NCBI GenBank assembly: GCA_003211235.1
Contig: QCTG01000004.1
Coordinates: forward strand, 1-59,562
Direction: 5' to 3'
Source of the DNA: Synechococcus sp. AG-673-B04
GTDB taxonomy: Bacteria; Cyanobacteriota; Cyanobacteriia; PCC-6307; Cyanobiaceae
DNA: 59,562 bases
Below the pieces are notes generated by a model. It ran no database searches, was not told where the DNA came from, and saw nothing but the letters and a program-made list of their open reading frames with translations. The position numbers were made by a program, and so were the translations under genes. Shown piece after piece: positions 26,849-35,737 of the stretch; within the stretch, counting starts at the first letter, position 1; each line of letters starts with the position of its first letter.

Positions 26849-28365
26849 CGTGGTCCCTTCGGGCTGCTGACCGTCTTGAGGTGAGCATCGAAGGGGTTGT
26901 TCTGCCTGTGGAGGTGGATGATCTGCGCGCCTGGGTCAGTTCGAAAGGCAGGGTTCGAACCGAACTGGGACCTTGGATGCAGCTGCTCGATGAGGAGAGC
27001 CGGCTTGGCCTCATGCAGCTGTTACAGGCCCCGGTGCTGACGCGACGCAGTTTTGGAGAGCAAGTGCTGCGCAGCTGGTCTGCAGGCCGGTTGCTCGATG
27101 CGATCGGTGATGTGGTGCGCCTGATGGACGGAGACCGCATCAGCAGTGATGTGGTCCTGACGACCCTTGAGCAGTTGCTCAAGAAGCGGAGCCAGGTCTC
27201 CACACTCGATTTACTCGAAGCACTTCCGGGTCAGGAGTTGCGGCTGGATCTTGATGCTCTGGTGTTGGCAGCGTCCCGCTGGCGCTTGCAGCTGAAACGG
27301 CATCAGGCTCTGATGACCGGTCTCAGTCAGCCGGAGGCCATGGCGCGATTCATGCTGCCTTCTCCATTAGCAAGCAGTGTTCAAGGGATGGCGGTGCAGC
27401 TGCCGGTGGCCCACCGTTCAACATCTCTTGAACTGAGGATCTGGACACCGTCCAACCCCCGCGCAGATCGTCTCTGGGTGGCTCTGATGCCCGGGCTTGG
27501 CGGCAGCCCTGATCATTTGAAGTGGCTTGCAAGGCACCTTGCGGCGGCTGGCTGGCCAGTGGTGCTTCTCGAGCATCCTGGCAGCGATGCCGCTGCCGTG
27601 CAGGCTCTGCTGGAAGGTCGTGAATCCTTTGATGGAGCACGTGCACTTCAGGATCGACAACAGGACCTTGAGGCCGTGCTGTCGGCTCAAGCACAGCAGC
27701 GCATCCCGATTCAGGGAGAGCGGGTGGTGCTGGCCGGTCACTCCATGGGGGCCCTGACAGCACTTGTTTCCTCAGGGCATTCGCCCCAGAGCGGGATGGA
27801 TCAGCGCTGTCAAAAGGCCCTTGGGGATCTGCCTCTCACCAATCTTTCGAGGTTGTTGCAGTGCGAACTGGTTGAACGCGGCGTACTGCGGTCTCGTTCG
27901 GTGCCGGTTTCCCCGGCCGCAGTGGTGGGCCTCAACAGCCTCGGCAGTGTGATCTGGCCTGTTGGTTCAACCGACCCCAGCCCTACGCCTCTGTTGCTGA
28001 TCGGTGGAACCCTCGACCTGATCACCCCACCGCTGGACGAGCAGATCGGTCTGTTGGCTTCCCTGGCTCAGCATCCGTACAGCCGCGTTGTGGTGATCGA
28101 GGGAGCCAGCCACTTTTCACCGATTCGTGTAGGTGACACTCAGGTCGGCACGCGTGAAGACGATCTGTTCCAGCTCGGAGAGGACCTGGTCGGTGTCAAT
28201 CCCCGCAGGGCGCAAAGGATCATCGCCAATGAAATTGTTGTGTTTCTGTCGGGTCTTTCGGCCAACTCATCGGCGCCGGTCGATGAACACTGGAGTGATG
28301 GAGGCGTGCGCTGGCATCGGCTCACCATTGAAGGCGCCAGGACTCTGTACCGCCGTTATCAGTAG
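26773..28365 (+). CDS. Exported alpha/beta hydrolase with N-terminal DUF1400-type domain
   Basis: A signal-like N-terminus (MGLMSSLLLHQASSW within the first 30 residues) leads into ADRLEVSIEGVVLPVEVDDL, typical of cyanobacterial DUF1400 hydrolases. The hydrolase core follows from about residue 205: WVALMPGLGGSPDHLK (oxyanion) and VVLAGHSMGALTALV (Ser nucleophile near 322), with a likely catalytic His in VIEGASHFSP near 440. Relatives are annotated as predicted dienelactone hydrolases or lipases. Starts at 26773, 26809 and 26818 are all possible. It overlaps the convergent ABC permease by seven bases. Confidence 0.8.
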   Translation: MLRGRLTGQCIAMGLMSSLLLHQASSWSLRAADRLEVSIEGVVLPVEVDDLRAWVSSKGRVRTELGPWMQLLDEESRLGLMQLLQAPVLTRRSFGEQVLRSWSAGRLLDAIGDVVRLMDGDRISSDVVLTTLEQLLKKRSQVSTLDLLEALPGQELRLDLDALVLAASRWRLQLKRHQALMTGLSQPEAMARFMLPSPLASSVQGMAVQLPVAHRSTSLELRIWTPSNPRADRLWVALMPGLGGSPDHLKWLARHLAAAGWPVVLLEHPGSDAAAVQALLEGRESFDGARALQDRQQDLEAVLSAQAQQRIPIQGERVVLAGHSMGALTALVSSGHSPQSGMDQRCQKALGDLPLTNLSRLLQCELVERGVLRSRSVPVSPAAVVGLNSLGSVIWPVGSTDPSPTPLLLIGGTLDLITPPLDEQIGLLASLAQHPYSRVVVIEGASHFSPIRVGDTQVGTREDDLFQLGEDLVGVNPRRAQRIIANEIVVFLSGLSANSSAPVDEHWSDGGVRWHRLTIEGARTLYRRYQ

Positions 28366-29378
28366 CGAACCCTTGGGTCCAAGGCAGCCACCAGGAGGTC
28401 AACGGCCACACTGACCAGCACCACCAATGCTGCAATCACCACCACGATGCCCTGAACAACGGGATAGTCCCGCTGGTTGATCGCTTCCTGCAGGCGCAAG
28501 GCAATCCCTGGCCAGGAGAAGGTCACTTCGATCAAGAGAGCACCGCCGATCAGAGATGCCACGGTGATGCCCGCGATGGTGAGCACGGGCAACAGCGCAT
28601 TGGGCAGCCCGTGGCGCAGCACGACTTGCCGTTCGCTCAGTCCTCGACTGCGGGCCGCTTCCGCATAATCTCCCATGAGTGTTCGCCGAAGATTGAGTCG
28701 CAGGGCAGTGGTGAAGGTGCCGCTCAGCAGCAGCGCCAAAGTCCCGGCCGGCAGCAGCAGATGGCGAAGCGTGCCCTTCAGGGCCGTCATGTCGAGGTTG
28801 CGGATGCTGTCGATCAGGTAGAAACCCGTGCCTTCAGGCGGCATGAGGCTGGGAGGAAAACGTCCCCCGACCGGCAACCACCCCAGACTGACTGCAAATA
28901 GCAGTTGCAGCAGCATTGCCACCCAGAAGGGGGGAAGGGCATACGTGCCAAGGCCATACAGCCTCCCGGCCAGATCCAGTTTCCCCTCAGGCCGTGCAAT
29001 CCCACTGAAGCCGATGCTGAGGCCGACCAGTGCTGCTAGGGCAAGGGCAATCACGCTGAGTTCGAGGCTGGCAGGCAAGGTTCTGCTGATGATGTCTCGC
29101 ACCGGTTCTTCATTGATCAGTCCCTGACCCAGGTCTCCATGCAGGAGGCCACGCAGGTAGTCGAGATACTGATCCGGCAGCGTTTTGTCCAACCCGAGGC
29201 GTGCCCGCATGGCGGCCTTGGCCACCGCAGGAGCTCGGCTGCCCAGCACAGCATCCACAGGATCTCCCGGGGCAACCCGCAACAGGAGAAACACCAGGGT
29301 GGCAATCAACCAGAGCATCAGCGGGGCCAGCCCAAGGCGTGTGGCGCTGTAGCGCAGCAGGGCTCCGCTGCGTCCCAT
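28359..29378 (-). CDS. ABC transporter permease, peptide/nickel type (DppB family)
   Basis: This inner-membrane permease of 339 residues begins MGRSGALLRYSATRLGLAPL. N-terminal features APGDPVDAVLGSRAP and LDKTLPDQYLDYLRG are diagnostic of DppB/OppB. The EAA loop is DYAEAARSRGLSERQVVLRH near residue 235, which contacts the ATPase. It begins in an ATGA overlap with the binding-protein gene upstream, so the two form one operon. No DppC-type permease or ATPase lies alongside, so partners must be elsewhere. Confidence 0.9.
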   Translation of the reverse strand: MGRSGALLRYSATRLGLAPLMLWLIATLVFLLLRVAPGDPVDAVLGSRAPAVAKAAMRARLGLDKTLPDQYLDYLRGLLHGDLGQGLINEEPVRDIISRTLPASLELSVIALALAALVGLSIGFSGIARPEGKLDLAGRLYGLGTYALPPFWVAMLLQLLFAVSLGWLPVGGRFPPSLMPPEGTGFYLIDSIRNLDMTALKGTLRHLLLPAGTLALLLSGTFTTALRLNLRRTLMGDYAEAARSRGLSERQVVLRHGLPNALLPVLTIAGITVASLIGGALLIEVTFSWPGIALRLQEAINQRDYPVVQGIVVVIAALVVLVSVAVDLLVAALDPRVRY

Positions 29379-30985
29379 CAGTTCGCGACTCCGCGTGCCG
29401 GTGCATGCATCAGCTCGGCAAGCAGCAGATGGCCGCTGCCGTCGAATCGAGGCGGCACGAGGTTGGTTTGGCACCATGCCGTTGGCGCGACCAGCCACAC
29501 CGGGATATAGGCCGAGCCTTCTGCAGCCTGAGCTTGAATCCACCGCAGCTTGTCGGATCGATTGGGCCCTGCCATCCGGTCACTGCTTTCCAGGGCATCC
29601 TGCAATCCGGGAGTGGTCCAGAAACTGCCGCTGATGGCGGCCTCTCCCTCCTGGCAGATGGACTGTTCGGCTCTGTTGCAGCTCAGTAAGGGTGTCAGAT
29701 AGGCCTCGGGGTCCGGATAGCTGCCACGCCAATCAAGCATCACCGCTTTGAAAGTTCCTTCCCCAAGCTGTCGATAAATCGTGGTGGATTCCACGCCATC
29801 CAGTTCCAGAGCCAGGCAGTCGGACAGGTCTCGTTTGATCTGTGCTTGCCAGGTGAGTGCCAGCAGCTTGTCGGCTGGAACATTGGATCGAAAAGTCAGC
29901 GGAAGGGTCAGAGAACGGCCGTTGCAATAACCGGCTTTTTGCAGGATTACGCGAGCAGCTGCGGGATCGTGCTCCGGCCAGATTGGGTCCTGGTTCGTAG
30001 TGAGGCTCGGGGGAATCAGGCTTCGCAGCGGGCGACGTAACCCATAACTCACGCGTTGGCTGATTTCATGGCGGTTCAAGCTCAGGGCCAGAGCCTGTCG
30101 CAGCGGTTGCCGCTCAAGAGGTTCTCCACGACTCAACAACGTGATGTATCCGATTTCGGAGGCTGGACCAATGGCTTCCTGCAGCTTTCCGGCCTGAGCG
30201 TCCTGGTGGAGGGCGTGGCGCTGGTCTTCGTCAATCGAGGGTGACATCAAGACGTCGACTTCTCCGCTGCGCAGTGCTCCGAACAGGGCCGTTGAATTGC
30301 TCAGGCTGATCAGATCAATTCCGTTGTTGCGAGGCTGTTCTCCCCAGTAGTTCTCAAAGGGCTCCAGGCGTTGTTGATGATCACTGAAATGGGTTAGCCG
30401 GTAAGGCCCGGTACCCACGAAGCGGTCGTGCAGAAATTGTTCGCGGTGCTCGGCGTAGGCCGTTGGCGAAATGGGCGTGAGGTTCACCGAAGTGAGCAGG
30501 CCAGCCAGAGACGTGGATGGCCGGGTGAGCTTCAACACCATTCGATGCGGTTCCGGTGCTTCCACTGCTGCGATGCGGCCACCAACCACATAACTGAGGC
30601 TGCCGATCTCCAAAAAGCGTTTCAGGCTGAACGCCATAGCCTCAGCATTGAAATCGGTGCCGTCGTGAAAACGAACTCCCCGGCGCAAGGGGATCGTGAT
30701 CGTCAGTCCGTCAGGGCTGACATCAGGTTGAGCATCCGCCAGACGGGGTTCGAGTTCCCCTTCGGTGGTGAGTTCGTAGAGGGGATCACCCAGGGCACTC
30801 AGTAATTGCAGCGTGCTGACTGTGCTGGCTTGGGCGGGATCCAGTGAGGTGATTTTCCCCGCTGCTGCAACGGTGATTCGATCGGTGCGGTTGATCGATG
30901 TGCACCCAACCCCGCCCATGACAGTCAAGACGGTGGTGAGAGCCAGGAGTCTGCCCAGAAGGGACGATCCAGCAGCGGGCTTCAA
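29378..30985 (-). CDS. ABC transporter substrate-binding lipoprotein, family 5 (peptide/nickel type)
   Basis: This periplasmic binding protein has an N-terminal hydrophobic segment ending in VMGGVGC, a lipobox whose Cys would be lipid-anchored. The mature protein starts near ITVAAAGKITSLDPAQASTV and has the family-5 landmark GLTITIPLRRGVRFHDGTDF near residue 100. TTG 30985 is chosen as it gives a normal signal length; an upstream start would overlap the 31011 gene. It pairs with the DppB-type permease. Likely ligands are peptides or metal chelates, not determined here. Confidence 0.9.
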   Translation of the reverse strand: MKPAAGSSLLGRLLALTTVLTVMGGVGCTSINRTDRITVAAAGKITSLDPAQASTVSTLQLLSALGDPLYELTTEGELEPRLADAQPDVSPDGLTITIPLRRGVRFHDGTDFNAEAMAFSLKRFLEIGSLSYVVGGRIAAVEAPEPHRMVLKLTRPSTSLAGLLTSVNLTPISPTAYAEHREQFLHDRFVGTGPYRLTHFSDHQQRLEPFENYWGEQPRNNGIDLISLSNSTALFGALRSGEVDVLMSPSIDEDQRHALHQDAQAGKLQEAIGPASEIGYITLLSRGEPLERQPLRQALALSLNRHEISQRVSYGLRRPLRSLIPPSLTTNQDPIWPEHDPAAARVILQKAGYCNGRSLTLPLTFRSNVPADKLLALTWQAQIKRDLSDCLALELDGVESTTIYRQLGEGTFKAVMLDWRGSYPDPEAYLTPLLSCNRAEQSICQEGEAAISGSFWTTPGLQDALESSDRMAGPNRSDKLRWIQAQAAEGSAYIPVWLVAPTAWCQTNLVPPRFDGSGHLLLAELMHAPARGVAN

Positions 30986-31010
30986 GACTGTTGGTCCAAC
31001 AAAGAACGCT

Positions 31011-31250
31011 TTAACTGACTGAGTCTGCAATTTGCTGCAGGGAAACCTCAAACACAGGTGAACCGCTCTGGGGATCGATCGGCCAGCGACGGATCCAGCA
31101 GCGGTTGTGATCTCCGTCGACACCGATCACCTGATAGGTCTGCTGATCAGCATGCAAATTGACCTGATCACCCTGATGAATGTTCATTTCAACGGCAGCT
31201 TCCGACAAACTGCAGCCTTGAACAATGGATCGGAGCGCGACGTTCGGCAT
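31011..31250 (-). CDS. Conserved hypothetical protein, 79 aa, predicted small beta-barrel
   Basis: The protein begins MPNVALRSIVQGCSLSEAAV and continues with alternating strands (GDQVNLHADQQTYQVIGVDG, CWIRRWPI), an SH3-like barrel pattern. It lies 25 bases upstream of the binding protein, in the same direction. Short beta-barrels of this type recur in picocyanobacteria; the function is unknown. Composition is core-like. Confidence 0.7.
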   Translation of the reverse strand: MPNVALRSIVQGCSLSEAAVEMNIHQGDQVNLHADQQTYQVIGVDGDHNRCWIRRWPIDPQSGSPVFEVSLQQIADSVS

Positions 31251-31371
31251 GAACGATTAGCAGCATGGATCTGGCTGGTCAGATCCCGCTTGTGATGGTT
31301 CTTGACATCGTGCCGCACCGGAGAGCTGGTTGGCCAGGGAGCAATGGTTTCTACAGGCGATTGGCATCTGA

Positions 31372-32682
31372 TCAGAGGCAGCCGAGGTGAGCAGCCAAGC
31401 CGGAGACCTCAGGGAGATCCGTGATTGCCTGGAGAGCATCGCTGACCTGCCTTTCAGTCACTTCGTGTGTGATCACAACGATCTCCGCACCCGCCTCGCT
31501 TGCGTTGAACTGCACGATCGATTGGATTGAGACGCCGCACTCGCCGAAACAACCCCCCACTTTTCCAATCACACCCGGTGCATCCAGTGTGTTGAATCGC
31601 ACGTAGTGCCGTTGGCGGATGGCGCCGCTTTCGTCCAGAACACAGGAGCGCCAGCTGTCTGCAGCCAGAAGAGGATCCACGCTTCCGGCGGAATCGCTGG
31701 CCTGGCGGATGCCTGCAATGTTGAGAATGTCAGCGACCACGGCGGAGGCTGTGGGTCCTGCGCCTGCGCCTGGCCCATAGAACATTACTCGGCCGATCGG
31801 CTCGCCCTCCACCAGAATGGCGTTGTTCACACCGTTCACTCCGGCAAGTGGATGGTCCTTGGGAACAAGGGTTGGCTGAACCCTGAGCGACAGGGGCAGT
31901 GGATCATGCCCCTCCTTGCCAAGGCGCTCGGCAACGGCCAGCAGCTTGACGCCATAGCCCAGTTGGCGTGCGTAGTCGACGTCGCTGCCTTGCAGAGCGC
32001 TGATCCCAGTCGTTGGAATCGCGCTTCGGTCGATGGGGCCCCCAAAGGCCAGGGTTGAAAGGATGGCGATCTTGTCGGCTGCATCCAGACCATCCACGTC
32101 AGCAGCAGGATCCGCCTCGGCGTATCCGAGCCGTTGCGCATCCGCCAAAACCGCTTCATAGGCGGCTCCCTCCTCCGCCATGCGGGTGAGGATGTAGTTG
32201 GTGGTGCCGTTGATGATGCCGCTGACCCGATCAATACGATTCGCCCCCAGCGACTGCTTCAGGGGTTCAATGATCGGGATCCCACCGCCCACTGCTGCTT
32301 CGATCAGCACATACACACCGGCTGCTTTGGCAGCAGCAGCGATCTCTGTGCCATGGCGAGCGATCACTGCCTTGTTGGCGGTGACCACGGATTTTCCGGC
32401 GTCAATGGCCTGGAGAATAAGGCTCCGGGCTGGTTCGATGCCCCCGATCACTTCCACCAACACATCCACAGCTGGGTCGTTCACCACAGCTGCTGGATCA
32501 GTCGTCAACATCGCATCGGGGAGCGCCACCGGCCTGGGACGCTTGAGGTCGCGTACAGCAACCTTCACCAGCTCAAGATCCTTCACAAGGGGATGACGTT
32601 CCTGGGGATTCAGCAGGATCGAAGCCACCCCGCCACCCACGGTGCCCAAGCCCAACAGGCCAACTCCGATCCTTGTTCCCAT
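31372..32682 (-). CDS. hom: Homoserine dehydrogenase
   Basis: This enzyme converts aspartate semialdehyde to homoserine with NAD(P)H, on the path to threonine and methionine. The Rossmann start MGTRIGVGLLGLGTVGGGVA is intact, ANKAVIARHG lies near residue 105 and the substrate region AEADPAADVDGLDAADK is near 200. A C-terminal ACT domain (DAPGVIGKVGGCFGECGVSI, near 355) allows threonine feedback. Length (436 aa) is typical of the monofunctional form. Confidence 0.96.
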   Translation of the reverse strand: MGTRIGVGLLGLGTVGGGVASILLNPQERHPLVKDLELVKVAVRDLKRPRPVALPDAMLTTDPAAVVNDPAVDVLVEVIGGIEPARSLILQAIDAGKSVVTANKAVIARHGTEIAAAAKAAGVYVLIEAAVGGGIPIIEPLKQSLGANRIDRVSGIINGTTNYILTRMAEEGAAYEAVLADAQRLGYAEADPAADVDGLDAADKIAILSTLAFGGPIDRSAIPTTGISALQGSDVDYARQLGYGVKLLAVAERLGKEGHDPLPLSLRVQPTLVPKDHPLAGVNGVNNAILVEGEPIGRVMFYGPGAGAGPTASAVVADILNIAGIRQASDSAGSVDPLLAADSWRSCVLDESGAIRQRHYVRFNTLDAPGVIGKVGGCFGECGVSIQSIVQFNASEAGAEIVVITHEVTERQVSDALQAITDLPEVSGLAAHLGCL

Positions 32683-32739
32683 TCCCTGTGTTCTGTGTTG
32701 GAACGTTTAAGGAAGACTCTATGTATTGATCGGTTTCGA

Positions 32740-33162
32740 TCAGCTGGCCAGATCTCTGGCCTGTTGCTGCATCGTGCGCAGGATGTTCAGAAAGCCATTG
32801 GCTCGAGAAGGTGTGAGGCTGGCCTGAAGTCCAGTGGTGGCGATAAAAGCCGGGTCCATCGACTGCACCTGCTCTGGTGTCAATCCATCGAGCCCCTGGA
32901 TCAGCAACGCCAGCAATCCTTTGGTGATCAGAGCGTCTGAGTCACCCTGCCAGCGCATCAGGCCTTGGTCCAGCCTTCCTTGAACAAAGACCTGGGATAC
33001 ACAACCTTTCACCTTGATGGCTTCGGTCTGCTGCTCTGCCGGCATCGGCTCCAGTTTCTTCGCAAGCCAGAGAACATATTCGTAGCGGCGCTTCGGGTCA
33101 GCGGTACTGCCGAGCTTCTCCACCATCCGGTCCAGAGCTTCACTGCCGGTGCTGGTGGTCAT
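32740..33162 (-). CDS. sufE: SufE-type cysteine desulfuration protein
   Basis: SufE takes persulfide sulfur from the SufS desulfurase for iron-sulfur cluster assembly. The active-site Cys lies in AIKVKGCVSQVFVQG (near residue 55), preceded by RRYEYVLWLAKKLEPMP. ATG 33162 (MTTSTGSEALDRM) is preferred; ATG and TTG upstream are possible. It overlaps the end of the 33140 gene by about 23 bases, so these minus-strand genes are probably one transcript. Confidence 0.9.
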   Translation of the reverse strand: MTTSTGSEALDRMVEKLGSTADPKRRYEYVLWLAKKLEPMPAEQQTEAIKVKGCVSQVFVQGRLDQGLMRWQGDSDALITKGLLALLIQGLDGLTPEQVQSMDPAFIATTGLQASLTPSRANGFLNILRTMQQQARDLAS

Positions 33163-33577
33163 CGATGTCCTCATCAATTCGACGTTGAACGTTAACGAGC
33201 AAACCGATCAGCACCAAACTCACAGGGAGGGAAACCACGGCTTCCGGATTCACCTCACCGTCGTTGACACGCATTTCTAGGTAATCACGGTGGCCGGGGC
33301 CACCATCCACCTGCAGATCAACCACTCCGTCGTCGACGCCACTGAGGTCGAGCTTCAATTTGCCTGAGGCATCCGTTCGCCCAAGTTCCGTACCGGCGCT
33401 GCCGTCAGCATTCAGCAAGCGCACGACAGCTCCCTGGGTGGGCTCACCGTTGGAGAAGCTGCTGCTCAGCTCCAGCCTTCCATCCAGGTAACTAAGCGCG
33501 CTTTCAATCTGGTGAGCCTGAACCGGCATCAGGGTGACCGGGCTCAACAGCAGCAACGTGGCCAACTGGCGAAGCAT
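33140..33577 (-). CDS. Predicted exported protein with a C-terminal membrane anchor, 145 aa
   Basis: Signal peptide MLRQLATLLLLSPVTLMPVQ is followed by a beta-rich domain resembling a CNA-B or carboxypeptidase-regulatory-like fold: AVVRLLNADGSAGTELGRTD and GKLKLDLSGVDDGVVDLQVD. A second hydrophobic segment VVSLPVSLVLIGLLVNVQRR near residue 120 probably anchors it with a short cytoplasmic tail. The domain style is seen in nickel/cobalt uptake accessory proteins, but no such transporter is beside it. Confidence 0.7.
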   Translation of the reverse strand: MLRQLATLLLLSPVTLMPVQAHQIESALSYLDGRLELSSSFSNGEPTQGAVVRLLNADGSAGTELGRTDASGKLKLDLSGVDDGVVDLQVDGGPGHRDYLEMRVNDGEVNPEAVVSLPVSLVLIGLLVNVQRRIDEDIDDHQHRQ

Positions 33578-33618
33578 GAACCGATTTCAATGGCACCGAT
33601 TCATGATGCGCTGGCTTG

Positions 33619-34158
33619 TCAGGGACGGCCAGGGCCGAACTCGGTGATCCAGCCGTGAAAGGGCACATCCCATGGATCCCGCGGCAGCGGGGCTGAGCTG
33701 AAGCAGATGGATGGCAGGACCGCCCATGCCGGCACCTTGGCCCAGTCGTTTTTCGCCCTGAGCCGGTCGTAGTACCCACCGCCGTAGCCAAGGCGGATTC
33801 CAGTGGCATCAATCGCGAGAGCAGGCACAAGCAGCAGGCTGAGCTGCTGTGGCCTCAACGGAGTTCCAGTGGACGGGGCGGGAATCTGACATCCGTCAGG
33901 CTCCAGAGTGGTCCCGCAACAGCTCAGGTACTCCAGTCTTCCTTCACCATCAGCCCGAGGAAGAGCCACCGGGGCGGCAATGCGTTGCCGCAGGCTGAAG
34001 AGATCCACTTCCCCCGGGAGAGCCGAATACAAGCCCACCTGGTTTGGAGAACAGCTCTCGATGAGTGCGAGAACAGCCTCCTGGATGGCGGGTGCCACAT
34101 CTTTTGCGTCCCGTCGCCTCTGACGGAACATGCGACGAAGTTCTTGTTTGTCAGTCAC
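33619..34158 (-). CDS. 5-formyltetrahydrofolate cyclo-ligase
   Basis: This ATP-dependent enzyme turns 5-formyl-THF into 5,10-methenyl-THF, returning folate to one-carbon use. The N-terminal basic helix [20 protein letters not shown] is typical, and the signature [20 protein letters not shown] followed by YDRLRA near residue 125 carries the nucleotide and folate loop. Its start overlaps the ruvC stop by four bases. It complements folD elsewhere in the window. Confidence 0.92.
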   Translation of the reverse strand: MTDKQELRRMFRQRRRDAKDVAPAIQEAVLALIESCSPNQVGLYSALPGEVDLFSLRQRIAAPVALPRADGEGRLEYLSCCGTTLEPDGCQIPAPSTGTPLRPQQLSLLLVPALAIDATGIRLGYGGGYYDRLRAKNDWAKVPAWAVLPSICFSSAPLPRDPWDVPFHGWITEFGPGRP

Positions 34159-34619
34159 TGCTGGAACCAGCCGGTCAGGGCAACCGCAAGGGCATCGGCA
34201 GCGTCGTCAGGCCGCGGCGGCTGGTCCAGATCCAGCTCACGCATCACCGCCTCCAACACCTCATCCTTTTCAGCGTGGCCGAAGCCAGCCACAGCCAGCT
34301 TGATCTGCATAGGCGGGAACTCCACCACCGGCACTTTGAAACGAGCCAAGGTCATCATCACCACCCCTCTGGCCTGCACCACATTGATGGTGTTGCTCGA
34401 GCGATAAAAGAAAAATTTCTCCACCGCAGCGAGTTCGGGCCGCCAGATGCGGATCAGCTGGCGAAGATCCGCTGCGATCTCCACCATCCGCTCACCGTCA
34501 CTCCTGCCGGGATCTGTGCGGATAATTCCGCAATCCAGCATGCGTTGGTTGCCGTCATCTGTGTCAATGACGCCGTAGCCCACCCGGGCCAGGCCGGGAT
34601 CAATCCCGAGGATGCGCAT
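34155..34619 (-). CDS. ruvC: Holliday junction resolvase RuvC
   Basis: RuvC cuts four-way junctions during recombination repair. Catalytic acidic residues are in place: Asp in [20 protein letters not shown], Glu in [20 protein letters not shown] (near 68), and the Asp pair in [13 protein letters not shown] near 142. At 154 aa it is standard length. It lies between chlI and the cyclo-ligase, overlapping the latter. Confidence 0.95.
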   Translation of the reverse strand: MRILGIDPGLARVGYGVIDTDDGNQRMLDCGIIRTDPGRSDGERMVEIAADLRQLIRIWRPELAAVEKFFFYRSSNTINVVQARGVVMMTLARFKVPVVEFPPMQIKLAVAGFGHAEKDEVLEAVMRELDLDQPPRPDDAADALAVALTGWFQQ

Positions 34620-34637
34620 GGGCTGAGTTTGAGGCGA

Positions 34638-35726
34638 TCAGGCGGCGACGGCCAGTTCGAAGTCGGTCCGATCGCTGCTTTCGCTGCGTTCGAACACCTT
34701 GCAGAACACCTTCACGACGCGGTCGCCGGAGTCCACCTGCTCAAGCGGATCCTTGCGCAGTCGGTGGCGTAGACAGCAGGACGCAACACGGGCCACATCC
34801 TCTTCGGTCACTTCCGTTCGGCCCTCAAAGGCGGCAAGGGCCCGGGCTGCGCGGTTGGTCACGATGTCGCCCCGCAGACCATCAACGTCCAGTTCTCCGC
34901 AGACAGCTGAGATGCGCAGGCGCAGGTCTTCGTCGATGCTCACCTGGCCGAGCAGCTGCTGAGCCTCGACAACTTTCTGCTGCAGTGCGTTCTGATTGAT
35001 TTCCACCGCTCCGGAAAAAGCATCGGGGTCGCTGTCGAAGGCGGTTCTCTGATCCACCACCTGAACGCGCAGTTCAGGGTCACGAACCGTGCGCACTTCC
35101 ACACTCATGCCGAATCGGTCCAGCAGCTGGGGGCGCAGCTCACCTTCCTCCGGGTTCCCTGAGCCGATCAGAACAAAGCGCGCCGGGTGACGGACGGACA
35201 CACCTTCCCGTTCAACGGTGTTCCAGCCTGATGCTGCCGAGTCGAGCAAAACGTCAACGAGATGATCATCGAGAAGATTGACCTCATCGACGTAGAGGAG
35301 TCCTCGGTTGGCCTTGGCTAACAGCCCTGGTTCAAACGCTCGTACGCCTTCGCTGAGCGCTTTTTCAATATCAATCGTTCCGCAGAGACGATCCTCTGTG
35401 GCACCCAGAGGTAGATCAACCATGGGCACCTGGCGTGGTTCTGTGCTCAGGCTTTCTCCCTGCACCATTCGCTCGCGAACTTCACTGCTCTGAAGGTCTG
35501 GGTCTGATGCGGAGCTGTTGTAGGGGTCCCCTGCAACAACGTCGATATCGGGCAACAGGTCGGCGAGGGCTCGAATCGTGGTCGATTTACCCGTTCCACG
35601 GTCACCCATGATCATCACTCCCCCAATGCGGGGATCAATCACGTTGAGCAGCAGAGCCAACTTCATCTCCTCCTGACCAATCACCGCAGTGAAGGGGAAC
35701 ACCCTGCGCTTCCTGGGGGCTGTCAC
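34638..35726 (-). CDS. chlI: Magnesium chelatase subunit I
   Basis: ChlI is the AAA+ motor that drives Mg insertion into protoporphyrin IX, the first chlorophyll-specific step. Walker A is [20 protein letters not shown] (near residue 40) and Walker B is [20 protein letters not shown] (near 145). Sensor and arginine-finger regions follow in [20 protein letters not shown]. At 362 aa it matches cyanobacterial ChlI. It sits 18 bases upstream of ruvC and 11 bases after the DUF3370 gene in the same direction. Confidence 0.97.
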   Translation of the reverse strand: MTAPRKRRVFPFTAVIGQEEMKLALLLNVIDPRIGGVMIMGDRGTGKSTTIRALADLLPDIDVVAGDPYNSSASDPDLQSSEVRERMVQGESLSTEPRQVPMVDLPLGATEDRLCGTIDIEKALSEGVRAFEPGLLAKANRGLLYVDEVNLLDDHLVDVLLDSAASGWNTVEREGVSVRHPARFVLIGSGNPEEGELRPQLLDRFGMSVEVRTVRDPELRVQVVDQRTAFDSDPDAFSGAVEINQNALQQKVVEAQQLLGQVSIDEDLRLRISAVCGELDVDGLRGDIVTNRAARALAAFEGRTEVTEEDVARVASCCLRHRLRKDPLEQVDSGDRVVKVFCKVFERSESSDRTDFELAVAA

Positions 35727-35737
35727 GGGCAGATTTC

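Noticed and set aside
32740-33577. Fusion of SufE with the upstream exported protein
   Set aside because: The two are in different frames and overlap only at the ends; both have complete domain layouts on their own.
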